Below, piece by piece: positions 54,671 to 64,000 of a stretch of 64,000 nt of DNA. The stretch lies in assembly GCF_042477335.2 (NCBI RefSeq), contig NC_091249.1, positions 47,538,001 through 47,602,000 of the forward strand. Reading direction: 5' to 3'. The position numbers and the translations under genes are program-made. Below the pieces are notes generated by a model. That model was not told the DNA's origin and did not search any database. It was given only the letters and a program-made list of their open reading frames with translations. How positions within the stretch are numbered: the stretch's first letter is position 1; the number at the start of each line of letters is the position of its first letter. The stretch comes from Ovis canadensis (taxonomy: Eukaryota > Chordata > Mammalia > Artiodactyla > Bovidae).

Positions 54671-55804
54671 ATCTTGTTTCCTTATTCCATGTCTTAACCT
54701 TTTCTGTATTCTTTAGGCTTGAATATTTAGGAGAAAAAGGTGATGGGAATGAACACATGAGAAAGTGAAGCAGGGAAAACTGTAGGTGTTTAAGAAGAAC
54801 ACAGGAGCCACAAGCTGGCAGCCCACAGATGTTTTGTTTAAAACTATATCTTTACCAGTTTGAAATTGGTTTGTTAATAGTTAAAAATGAAGATGTTTTA
54901 TATCAGAATCCAGATTTCTGGTTTCTGTAAGAATGGGGAGATCTAGCAGCTTTGGGGCCACCATCCTGAGTATTGGTTGTGCCTTTAGGTTGAGTATGAT
55001 CTGTCCAGGTCATCATTGCTCCCAGTCCGTCCTGCTTCATTCATCTCTGATTAACTGCCTGCCCCTCATAGATACTTGCCTTTTCATCTGGGTCTCATGT
55101 ATGTCATTGTGGTCTGGTCTGCCTTAGCAGCAGGGTAAATCAGCCTGCACGTTTTATAAGTAAAAGTGAAAAATGGTAATTTCCAAAGCAGTTACTTTAT
55201 AATAATTGAGATTGTTGAGTTGGTATTGACACTTAGAAAACTGTTTGAGTAAATTTAAAATAAGCTAGATTATTGATGATAATTTTTAGGATAAAAATCT
55301 AGATAGTCTTCAAATTTAATTCCTTGTGCATATCAAAAGTATATTCTTAAGACACTAGGTTAATTTGTTCTTTCTTGTTAATCTAGAAAATCTGTTTATT
55401 CTTTGAAGTAGTTTATATTCCTAAGATATGTGGGACGCTAACTGATTTACAAATTACTGTGCAAGCTAATCATATGTTCAGAGTTGAGCAGAAATGATAT
55501 ATCTCAAGAGGGAGTTTTTTTCTTAATTAAGTCTCCAAAGATGAGTGACCAATTTAAAAAAAACACATCAGAGCTTTCTAAATGTTTGATTTATTTTCCA
55601 CAAGAAAAACAAGAATGTTATCATTATCCTCTGATAGATGTTTTCTTCAAAGAACATCAAAGCACATTAATTTTTAACTATGTTTACATTTGTCCTGAGT
55701 TAAAAATTTATAGTTCTGTTAGTGCTTATGTACTGAGAGAATATATTCTGAGATAGTCTAGTATAACATTTGGTTTTTTTATTTTAAAAAATATGTAATG
55801 TACT
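54671..55804. other. Unassigned AT-rich intron sequence
   Basis: No repeat recognised. A 90-codon frame at 55,484-55,756 has no recognisable similarity and no splice context I trust. Confidence 0.4.
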
Positions 55805-56011
55805 TTAATTTTTTCCAGTTTTATTGAGATTTAATTGACATACAGCACTGTATAAGTTTAAATACAACATAATGATTTGACTTGCATATACTGTATGGGA
55901 CGTATACCATGCATATACCATGAAATTATTATTCTGATAAATTTGTAGAACATATGTCATCTCATATAGATTAAAAAAATAAAAATTTTTTTCCTTATGA
56001 TGAGAACTCTT

Positions 56012-56158
56012 TAAGTTTTATTTTATTTATTTATTAATTTATATATGCTGTGCTGAGGCTTATGGAATCTCAGTTCCCCAACCAGGAATTGAATATGGGC
56101 CATAGCAGTGAAAGCTTGGGATCCTACTAACTACCAGGCCATCAGGAAACTGCCAGGA
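56012..56158 (-). mobile_element. CHR-type tRNA SINE, antisense
   Basis: 'tgctgtgctgaggcttatgg', 'agttccccaaccaggaattg', 'ctaccaggccatcaggaaac'. Confidence 0.75.
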
Positions 56159-56469
56159 TTTACTTTGTTAACAACTTTCATCTATAATATACAGCAGTGC
56201 TAATTACATTATATTGTACATTACATCCCTGGTACTTACATTTATCTTATAACTGGAAGTTTGTACTTTTTGACCACCTTCATCCAGTTCCCCCTCTCAC
56301 CACTTCTCACCTCTGGTAACCAAAAACCTTATCTTTCTTTGTTGGTTGAGCTATAATCGACCTTCAACACTGTGTTAGTTCCTGGTGTCCAAATAGTGAT
56401 TTGATACTTCTGTACATTAGAAAACAATCACCACAGAAAGTCTAGTTACCAGTGTTACCAGTTACTATT

Positions 56470-56665
56470 GTTTTGTTTAGTCGCAAATTCATGTCTGACT
56501 CGTTGTGACCGCATGGACTGCAGCCATTCAGGCTCCCCTGTCCTTCACCATCGCCTAGAGTTTGCCCATCCAACCATCTCATGCTCTGTTGCTCCCTTCC
56601 CTTCTTGTCCTCAATCTTTCCGAGCATCAGGGTTTTTTCCAATAAGTCGGGTCTTTGCATCAGGT
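56470..56665 (-). mobile_element. BovB LINE 3' fragment, antisense, internally deleted
   Basis: 'tagtcgcaaattcatgtctg', 'ctttccgagcatcagggttt', 'cttttgcatcaggtg'-like end; the segment before 'gcccatccaaccatctcatg' is shortened. Confidence 0.8.
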
Positions 56666-56997
56666 GTTACTAGACAAAGATATTGCATGATTGTCGACTA
56701 TATTCCTCACACTGTACATTTCATACAGGTAAGACATTTATTTTGTAACTGGAAATTTGTACCTCTTTATTTCCTTCACCTTTTTTCGCTTATCTTCCCA
56801 CCCCTCTCCTCTCCTATGGCAACCACTTATTTATTCTCTTTGAGTAAATTTGGCATTATTTTAAAAGAGTTCACAGGTTACATAGTGCTTTTTTCATATA
56901 TGTTTTTATTTACCACATAAAACAACTTTGTGATTTAAATAGTTATTCTCTTTTATGTATTTTTAAGGTCTTGTAAGTAATAGGGTAGAACTCCATT

Positions 56998-57570
56998 CAG
57001 TTCAGTTCAGTTCAGTCGCTCAGTCGTGTCTGACTCTTTGCAACTCCATAAACTGCAGCACGCCAGGCCTCCCTGTCCATCACCAACTCCTGGAGTCCAC
57101 CCAAACCCATGTCCATTGAGTCGGTGATGCTATCCAGCCATCTCACCCTCTGTCGTCCCCTTCTCCTGCCATCAATCTTTCCCAGCACCAGGGTCTTTTC
57201 AAATGAGTCAACTCTTCACATCAGGTGGCCAAAGTATTGGAGTTTCAGCTTCAACATCAGTCCTTCCAAGAACACTCAGGACTGGTCTCCTTTAGGATGG
57301 ACTGGTTGGATCTCCTTGCAGTCCAAGGGACTCTCAAGAGTCTTCTCCAACACCACCGTTCAAAAGCATTAATTCTTCGGCACTCAGCTTTCTTCATAGT
57401 ACACCTCTCGTGTCCATATATGACCACTGGAAAAACCATAGCCTTGACTAGACGGACTTTTGTTGACAAAGTAATGTCTCTTCTTTTTAATATGCTATCT
57501 AGGTTGGTCATAACTTTCCTTCCAAGGAGTGTCTTTTAATTTCATGGCTGCAATCATCATCTGCAGTGAG
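56998..57570 (-). mobile_element. BovB LINE, 5'-truncated, antisense
   Basis: Starts (CAGTT)n and runs to 'ggctgcaatcatcatctgca'. CTCCATT at 56,991-56,997 and 57,571-57,577. A 104-codon open stretch on the + strand is the antisense shadow. Confidence 0.92.
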
Positions 57571-57887
57571 CTCCATTACTGTTCATATTTATATTTCCAC
57601 ATCAGATAATAATGAATGATACTGAAATGAACAATATTACAGTCTTTGTTTTCCTATTGCATGTAATAAATGCTTCCAGTGAGGTGTTCTTTTCCTTCTT
57701 CTAACCCATTGATTCTTTTGCTTTGTCCATGGTGATTTTTAATTATTTTGAGAGGGGCAGTTTTATTGTCTTTTTTAACGTCCCCCTTTACCTCCTGAAT
57801 CCTTTATCTGCTTGTGGTCAGCTTCTCTCTTGGTGACTGTTCATCAATCAGAAAGGCAAATTTGAAGGAACTATTGATTGATTTTTT
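57571..57887. other. Unassigned intron sequence
   Basis: Nothing recognised beyond a possible short L1-like piece near 57,590-57,650. Confidence 0.35.
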
Positions 57888-58105
57888 TCTCTTCCCTGGT
57901 AGCTCAGATGGTAAAGAATCTGCCTGCAGTGCAGGAGACCTGAGTTCAATCTCTGGCTGGGGAAGAACCCCTGGAGAAGAGAATGGTGACCTACTCCAGT
58001 GTTCTTGCCTGGGAAATCCCATGGACAGAGGAGTCTGGTGGGCTACAGTCCATGGGGTTGCAAAGAGTTGGACATGACTGAGTGACTGACACTTTCACTT
58101 TTTCT
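57888..58105 (+). mobile_element. Bov-tA SINE
   Basis: Sense Bov-tA, 'cttccctggtagctcagatg' to 'gagtgactgacactttcact'; TTTTTTTCTCT-type flanks. Confidence 0.92.
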
Positions 58106-58129
58106 TTTTTTCTCTGCTGAGCTTTTTAA

Positions 58130-58385
58130 AGATTTTTAAATTTATTTATGACTGCTGGATCTTCATTGCTTCACACGGGCTTTCTCTAGTTGCAGTGAGT
58201 GGAGACTATTCTAGTTGTGGTGGTTTCTCTTGTGGAGCATGTGCTCTAGGCACACACAGGCTTAGTAGTTGTGGCACAAAGGCTTAGTTGCTCCATGGCA
58301 TGTGGGATCCTCTTGGGCCAGGGGTTGAACCCACGTCCCCTGCATTGATAGGTGGATTCCCAACCACTAGACCACCAGAGATGCT
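58130..58385 (-). mobile_element. CHR-1-type tRNA SINE, antisense
   Basis: 'ctggatcttcattgcttcac', 'tagttgctccatggcatgtg', 'caaccactagaccaccagag'. CTCTGCTGAGCTTTTTA before and CTCTGTTGAGTTTTTAG after are the diverged TSD. Confidence 0.88.
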
Positions 58386-58734
58386 CCTCTGTTGAGTTTT
58401 TAGCTTTCCTGTTTCTCATTTTTCTTCTACTGGAAGCCTAATCAAAACATTGTGTTCCAATATTATGAAACACAGTAATGTTCCAGAATTACTCAAGGGA
58501 AAAAAAGAAGTGTTCTAAGATTACTTAAGGGGGGGCGGGGAAAGAAAGGAAAGTTATGGAATGAGTCTCCTGACCTTGCAAAGACTTACAGAGATTGACC
58601 TGATAGAAACATGTCTGATCTCACAGGTGAGACCCCTAGGAAAAAATTAAAGTTAAGAAAAGAAAAAGCTGGACAGACATATCAGTAACTACACACTACA
58701 AGAGGAGAGAGTCTGCAGTTTAAGTCTAGCTAAG
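58386..58734. other. Unassigned intron sequence
   Basis: Includes a G-rich 'gggggggcgggg' at about 58,529-58,540. Nothing else recognised. Confidence 0.4.
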
Positions 58735-59242
58735 TTTAGACAGCATATTAAAAAGCAGAGGCATTACTTTGCCAACAAAGGGCCATCAGTCAAGGCTATG
58801 GTTTTTCCAGTAGTCATATATGGATGTGAGAGTTGGACTGTAAAGCAAGCTGAGCGCAGAAGAATTGATGCTTTTGAACTGTGGTGTTGGAGAAGACTCT
58901 TGAGAGTCCCTTGGACTGCAAGGAGATCCAACCAGTCCATCCTAAAGGAAATCAGTCCTGGGCGTTCATTGGAAGGACTGATGTTGAAGCTGAAACTCCA
59001 ATACTTTGGCCACCTGATGCGGAGAGCTGACTCATCTGAAAAGACCCTGATGCTGGGAAAGATTGAGGGCAGGAAGAGAAGGGGACGGCAGAGGATGAGA
59101 TGGTTGGGTGGCATCACCGACACAATGGACGTGGGTTTGGGTGGACTCCAGGAGTTGGTGATGTACAGGGAGGCCTGGTGTACAGCAGTTCATGGGGTCG
59201 CAGAGTAGGACACGACTGAGTGACCGAACTGAACTGAACTGA
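58735..59242 (+). mobile_element. BovB LINE, 5'-truncated, to the AACTG tail
   Basis: Sense BovB C-terminal region, open for 136 codons (58,798-59,208) through the region after the RT ([12 protein letters not shown] start, [10 protein letters not shown], end VHGVAE). One of the better-preserved C-termini in the window. Confidence 0.93.
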
Positions 59243-59249
59243 AATTTAC

Positions 59250-59745
59250 AAAGAACCAGAACCAGAAAAATTAAGTAGACTCCAGAGTTTCTATACTAGA
59301 TTGTCTAAAAATGTCCAGTTTTCAACCAAAGCTTACTGAACATGCAAAGTAACAGGAAAGTGTGACTCACATACAGGGAGAACAATAGAAAATAGGAACT
59401 GTCTTTGAATGGATCAAGATTTTGGATTTAGCAGAAAAATAAAATATTTGAAGTTAACTCTTATAGTAGATTCAAAGAATTAAAGGAAAAAAAATACAGT
59501 GACTATGATGCAACAGAGATTCTCAGTAGAGGCATAGAAATTATTTTTAGAAGTCTGGGCAAATTGTCAACGTAGGTTTGTCATTTGTAACAAAGGTACC
59601 ACTCTGATTGGGGATGTGGTTAATGGGGAGGCTATGCATGTGCTGGGGCAAGTGGTGTATAGAAAAGCTCTGTACATTCTTGTCAATTTTTCTGTACATC
59701 TAAAGCTGCTCTAGAAAACGTCTTAAAGATGTGTATGATTTGTCT
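59250..59745 (+). mobile_element. Old L1, sense fragments
   Basis: 'aaatgtccagttttcaacca', 'gaactgtctttgaatggatc', then 3'-UTR text 'aaaggtaccactctgattgg', 'ggggaggctatgcatgtgct'. Confidence 0.65.
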
Positions 59746-59779
59746 ATGCAAATGTGTTACTTGGCAGCTCAGTTTAAAA

Positions 59780-60650
59780 AAAAGTGTGTTAACATGTATA
59801 TAACAACATTTATCATTTTAACCTTTTACAAGTGTATGGTTCAGTGGCATTAAATACATTCATAATGTTGTATAACCATCACTGCTTATCTCTACCCAAA
59901 ACTTTTTATCATCCCCAGTATAAAATCTGTACCTGTTAAATAATATTTTCTCATCCCCTTCTCCCCCAGGCCTTGCTAACCTCTATTCTATTAATACTGT
60001 TTCTGAGAATTACCTACACTAGATCCTTCGTATAATCATACAATATTTGTTTTCTGACATTTCACTAAGAATAGTGCTTTCAGGTTCCATCAAAATTTCA
60101 TTTTTATGACTGAATTGTATGTATGCATGCATGCATGCAGAGTTGCTTTGGTCGTGTCCAACTCTTTGCGACCCTATGGACTGTAGCCCACTAGGCTCCT
60201 CTGTCCATGGGATTTCACAGGCAAGAATACTGGAGTGGGTTGCCATGACCTCCTCCAGGGCATCTTCGCGACCCAGGCTTCGAACCTGACTCTCATATCT
60301 CCTGGATTGGCAGGTGGGTTCTTTACCACTAGTGCCACATGGGAAACCCTGAATTGTATGTATATGCCATTTTAATTTATCCGTTATCCATTCTTTTGTT
60401 GATGGATACTTGTGTTTCTTTTTGGCTACTGTGAATAGTGTTACCGTGAACATTGGTATACAAATATCAAATCTAGTTTCTGCTTTTCATTCTTTTGGAT
60501 GTATACCTAGGAATGGAATTGCTGGCTCTTAGGGTAGTTTTTTGTGTTTAACTTTTTGAGGAATTGCCAAACTGTTTTCCATAGCAGTTTCAACTATTTT
60601 ACATTTCTATTGGCAATGCACAAAGGTTTTACTTTCCACAATACTGAAGG
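59780..60650 (-). mobile_element. Old L1 3' region, antisense, with nested Bov-tA
   Basis: 'agtgtatggttcagtggcat', 'ttttatgactgaattgtatg', after the SINE 'ttgttgatggatacttgtgt', 'atgtatacctaggaatggaa', 'tggcaatgcacaaaggtttt'. Confidence 0.8.
60125..60348 (-). mobile_element. Bov-tA SINE with 15-bp TSD
   Basis: Antisense Bov-tA between exact CTGAATTGTATGTAT copies at 60,110-60,124 and 60,349-60,363. Confidence 0.93.
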
Positions 60651-60794
60651 TACCTGAGTAGTTAACAAACAAAGCATATATATCATGCTTAATATACTTG
60701 AAATTGAAACTTTAATACAAACCCTCAAAGGGAAGAAATCACTAAAAAAAAAATGTAGCAGTTAACATTGCTTTAGCAAAACATAGGTTCTTTT

Positions 60795-61300
60795 AAAATG
60801 TATTTATTGAGGTATAGTTGACATATAACCTTATATTAATTTCAGGTGTACTACAGCATAATGATTTGATATTTATATATAATGCAAAATGATACCCCAA
60901 TAGGTCTAGTTAACATCTGTCACCTTAATATAGTTACAGAAGAATTTTTTCTCTTGTGATGAGAGCTGTTGATTCTACTCTCTTCAGTTCAGTTCAGTCG
61001 CTCAGTCGTGTCCTACTCTTTGCAATCCATGGACTGCAGCCCACCAGGCCTCCCTGCCCATCACCAACTCCTGGAGTTTACCCAAACTCATGTCCATTGA
61101 TGCCATCCAGCCATCCCATCCTCTGTCGTCTCTCCTTCTCCTCCCACCTTCAATCTTTCCCAGCATCAGGGTCTCTTCCAAAGAGTCAGTTCTTCACATC
61201 AGGTGGTCTACTTTCTTAGCAACTTTCAAGTATGCAGTTTATCACTGAAAGTTTGTACCTTTTGACCCTCTTTATCCATTTTTGTGACTCTCCTTGATAA
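60795..61300 (-). mobile_element. Old L1 3' region, antisense, with nested BovB tail
   Basis: 'tgaggtatagttgacatata', 'ttagcaactttcaagtatgc' and 'ctgaaagtttgtaccttttg' are L1; 60,985-61,206 interrupts. Confidence 0.75.
60985..61206 (-). mobile_element. BovB LINE 3' end, short, 11-bp TSD
   Basis: Antisense BovB terminal 220 bases. TCTACTCTCTT (60,974-60,984) and TCTACTTTCTT (61,207-61,217). Confidence 0.9.
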
Positions 61301-63356
61301 ATAATGAATTCTTTGGAAGGAGAATCTAGTGTAGTGTAAGATGTAAAAATTTTACAGTGACAATGATGACTTTATTATTTTCTTTTGGAGTATAAGAGTT
61401 GGAATTTGGCTACTGATTGATTTAATTTTAAGTTAAAAATAATTTTAGACTTGAAGGTTGTAACAATAGTACAGAGAGTTCCTGTATACCTTTTTTGTTG
61501 ATAGTTTCCCTGCTTTGGTTTTGTTTTTGCTTCTCTTGGCTGAGGAGACTTATCCAAAAAAATAGATAGTGCTAAGATCAATGTCAAAGCATACAGGCTA
61601 TGTTTTCTTGTAGGGTTTTTATGATTTCAGGTTTTATATTTAAGCCTTTAAATGTAAATTTAAGGGTTTGAATTTGAATTAATTTTTGTATATAGTGTGA
61701 GAAAGTAGTTCAGTTTGATTCTTTTGCATGTAGCTGTCCAGGTTTCTCAGTACTGTTATTGAAGAGGCTGTCTTTGCCCAACTGTATATTATTGCCTTCT
61801 TGTCATAGACTAATATATAAATGTTGGTTTATTTCTGGGCTCTCTATCCTGTTCCATTGACGTGTGTCTGTTTTTGTCCTGGTACCATACAATTTTGATG
61901 ACTGTAGCTTTGTAGTGTACTTTGAAATCAGGGAGCATGATACCTCCAGGATTTTTTTTTCCCTCAAGATTGTTTGATTTTCAGAGTCTTTTATGCTGCT
62001 ATACAAATTTTAGAATTATTTGTTCTAGTTCTGTGAAAAATATGATAGTATTTGGATAGGGATTGCATTAAATCTGTAAATTACCTTGGGTAGTAGGGTC
62101 GTTTTAACAGTACTGATTCTTTCAATCTGTAGTATATTTTTCCATTTGTTTGTGTCATCTTCAGTTTCTTTCATCAGTGTCCTCTAGTTTTCAGTGTATG
62201 GATCTTTCACTTCTTGGTTAGATTTATTCCTTGGTATTTTATTCTTTTTGATGCAACTGTGAATTGATTTTTTTTCTGAATTTTTTCTAATGGTTTCTAA
62301 TGGTTCATTGATAGTGTATAGAAATGCAACAGATTTCTTTGTATTAATTTTATATCCTGCAACATAATGAATTCATTTATTCTGATAGGTTTTATGGTGG
62401 TGTCTTTAGGATTTCATATATAGTGTCAGGTCATCTGTAAACAGGGACAGTTCAACTTTTTCCTTAATGATTTGCATGCCTTTTATTTCTTCTTATTGTT
62501 TGGTTGCTGTGGCTAGGACCTTCAGTACTCTCCTGAATAAAAGTGGTGGGAATGGGCATCCTTGTCTTGTTCCTGATACTGGACAAAATATTTTTTACTG
62601 TTGAATATGATGTTGGCTGTAGGTGTTTTGTATATGACCTTTATTAGGTTGAGATACATTCTCTGTGTATCTGCTTTCTTGAGAGTTTTTACCATAAATT
62701 GATGATGAATTTTGTCAAAAGCTTTTTCTGGATCTGAGATGATCATATGATTTTTATTCTTAAGTTTGTTAATATGGTCTGTCACACTGATTGATTTGTG
62801 GGTATTGAACCATCTTTTGTTCCTGAGCTAAGTTCTACTTGATCATGGTATATGTTTCTTTTAATGTAAAGCAGAATTTTGTTGGTTAATATTTTGTTGA
62901 GGATTTTTGCATCTATGTTCATTAGTAATAGCGGTCTGTAATTTTTTTACTTACTGTGTCTTTGTCTGGTTTTGGTATCAGGGTAAATCTGGCCTCATAT
63001 AGTAAGTTTGGAAGCATTCCTTTTTCTTCAAATCTTTGAAATAATTTGAGAAGCATTGGTGTTAAGTCTGTTTGGTAGAATTTACCTGTCAAGGTGTTTG
63101 GTCCTTGACTTTTGTTTGTGGGGATTTTTTTGTTACTGATTGTATTTTGATGTTATTAATTAATTAGCCTGTTGATGTCTTTTATTTCTTCCTGATTTGG
63201 TCTTGGGAGATTGTGCATTTCTAGAAATCTTTCCATTTCTTCTAGGTTGACCATGTTATTGGTGTGTATAGTATTATATTGGTGTTCATAGTCATCTCTT
63301 ATGAGTCTTTGCATTTCTATAGTGTTGGTTGTTACTTCTCTTTCATTTCTGATTTT

Positions 63357-63474
63357 CTTTTCTTTCTCTTTGGCTGTGCCATGCAGTTTATGGAATCTTC
63401 CCTGGTCAGGGATTGGACCCAGCCCACTGCATTGAAAGCCTGGAATCCTAGCCACTAGGCCACCAGGGAAGTCC
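63357..63474 (-). mobile_element. CHR-2-type tRNA SINE with 8-bp TSD
   Basis: 'tttggctgtgccatgcagtt', 'tggtcagggattggacccag', 'ggccaccagggaagtcc'. CTGATTTT at 63,349-63,356 and 63,475-63,482. Confidence 0.88.
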
Positions 63475-63555
63475 CTGATTTTATTTATTTGGATCTGCTT
63501 ATTTTTTGATGAGTCTGGCTGAAGGTTTGCCACTTTTGTTCATCATTCCTTTTTG

Positions 63556-63872
63556 AAAGATAATTTTATTTATTTATTTTTGGCTGGGCTGGGTCTTCGT
63601 TGCTGTGAGGGCTTCACTCTGGTTGTTGCAAGCAGGGGCTGCTCTCCAGTCGTGGTGCGCGGGCTTCCGTTGCGGTGGCCCATCTTGTTGAGCACAGGCT
63701 CTAGGGCAGGTGGGCTCAGTGGTTGTGGTTTCCAGTCTCTAGAGCACAGGCTCAATAGTTGTGGCGCATGGTCTTGTTACTCTGTGGCGTGTGGTATCTT
63801 CCTGGATCAGGGATTGAACCTGTGTCTCCTGCATTGACAGGTGGATTCTTTACTGAGCCACCAGGGAAGCCC
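63556..63872 (-). mobile_element. CHR-1-type tRNA SINE, antisense
   Basis: Long copy: 'ggctgggctgggtcttcgtt', 'tgttgagcacaggctctagg', 'tgattgaacc'-like B-box 'cagggattgaacctgtgtct', end 'gagccaccagggaagcccc'. Less diverged than most CHR copies here. Confidence 0.9.
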
Positions 63873-64000
63873 CAGTTTTGTTTATCTTTTCTAAGAACCA
63901 GTCTTAGTTTCACTAGTCTTAGTTTCATTCATCTTTTCTTTTTTCTTAAAATTTTTTATTTCATTTATAGTTGACCCCTGAATAGCTTCACAGATCAGCT

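Larger units (their letters stand above)
55805..56900 (-). mobile_element. Old L1 3' region, antisense, with nested CHR and BovB
   Basis: 'ccagttttattgagatttaa', 'catacagcactgtataagtt', after the CHR 'ttataactggaagtttgtac', and after the BovB a similar 'ttgtaactggaaatttgtac', so at least two L1 pieces are joined here. Confidence 0.7.
45830..64000 (+). other. DTWD2: DTWD2 intron 1 (5' portion)
   Basis: Starts at GTGACC and extends past the right edge. I looked for an exon resuming the C-x-R-P-Q-K-V-C type sequence expected after the CxxC pair and found none. Content is almost wholly transposable elements, listed separately. Confidence 0.7.
61380..64000 (-). mobile_element. Old L1 ORF2, antisense, running off the right edge
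   Basis: Order on the + strand: 'tctgttttt' and 'gtcctggtaccatacaattt' (about 61,870), 'ttctttcaatctgtagtata', 'tcaggtcatctgtaaacagg' (RT palm region antisense), 'cttgtcttgttcctgatact', 'gtttggtagaatttacctgt', 'ctgattttctttt'. On the minus strand 62,522-62,785 keeps 87 codons of RT (DPEKAFDKIHHQFMVKTL). Elsewhere stops are frequent. Two CHR SINEs are nested. Confidence 0.85.

Noticed and set aside
55484..55756. 90-codon frame as a possible DTWD2 exon
   Set aside because: No similarity to the DTW domain, and frame and composition fit random AT-rich DNA.
63556..63872. tRNA gene candidates in SINE heads here and in other CHR and Bov-tA copies
   Set aside because: A/B-box-like text is expected in tRNA-derived SINEs; no cloverleaf with intact acceptor stem was apparent.

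Overview
The window is ruminant (most likely bovid) nuclear DNA. The evidence is the repeat fauna: BovB (RTE-type) LINE fragments, Bov-tA and Bov-A2 SINEs, CHR-type tRNA SINEs of cetartiodactyls, L1 copies of several ages, ruminant endogenous retroviral LTRs and a mariner MITE. Interspersed repeats cover well over half of it. There is no bacterial or viral gene organisation, no CRISPR array and no tRNA or rRNA gene; tRNA-like stretches are all SINE heads.

The one host gene I can support is on the + strand. A CpG-island promoter (about 45,390-45,990) leads into coding exon 1 (45,612-45,829) of a gene I recognise as DTWD2, a tRNA-uridine aminocarboxypropyltransferase. Exon 1 ends in phase 2 at a GT donor directly after the first CxxC cysteine pair. 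I see no exon 2, so 45,830-64,000 is read as intron 1. The 45 kb upstream is intergenic. From what I remember of the human locus, DTWD2 and DMXL1 are head-to-head neighbours, so this is probably the DTWD2-DMXL1 interval, but no DMXL1 exon was recognised.

Layout. 1-2.0 kb: an antisense L1 carrying three nested insertions. 2.0-5.8 kb: mostly low-repeat DNA with a mariner MITE, MIR and Bov SINEs. 5.8-7.1 kb: a solo betaretrovirus-like LTR. 7.4-11.5 kb: BovB fragments in both orientations, one with a 306-codon open frame. 11.9-17.4 kb: a degenerate minus-strand provirus with two LTRs, a polypurine tract, and nested BovB and Bov-tA. 17.4-26 kb: L1, a MaLR-type LTR, SINEs and three more BovB copies. 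26.6-28.5 kb: a young 5'-truncated L1 with open ORF2 C-terminus, then a solo LTR of the 12-17 kb provirus family in opposite orientation. 28.5-38 kb: the least repetitive part. 38-44 kb: L1 3' end and an antisense ERVL-like LTR plus internal remnant with nested SINEs and BovB. 44-46 kb: unique DNA and the DTWD2 promoter. 46-64 kb: intron 1 with Bov SINEs (one ending in a perfect (CAG)24), BovB copies (one a 5'-inverted insertion with target-site duplication), a sense LTR, and old L1 running off the right edge.

I found no previously undescribed biological system. The most interesting items are structural: twin-primed BovB insertions, chimeric BovB/tRNA-SINE copies, a BovB copy with an internal 24-nt inverted copy, a degenerate provirus, and promoter-proximal DTWD2 features (a start-stop uORF and a consensus CTCF site). 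Repeat family names come from remembered consensus sequences; boundaries are good to roughly 10-20 bases unless a target-site duplication (TSD) fixes them.
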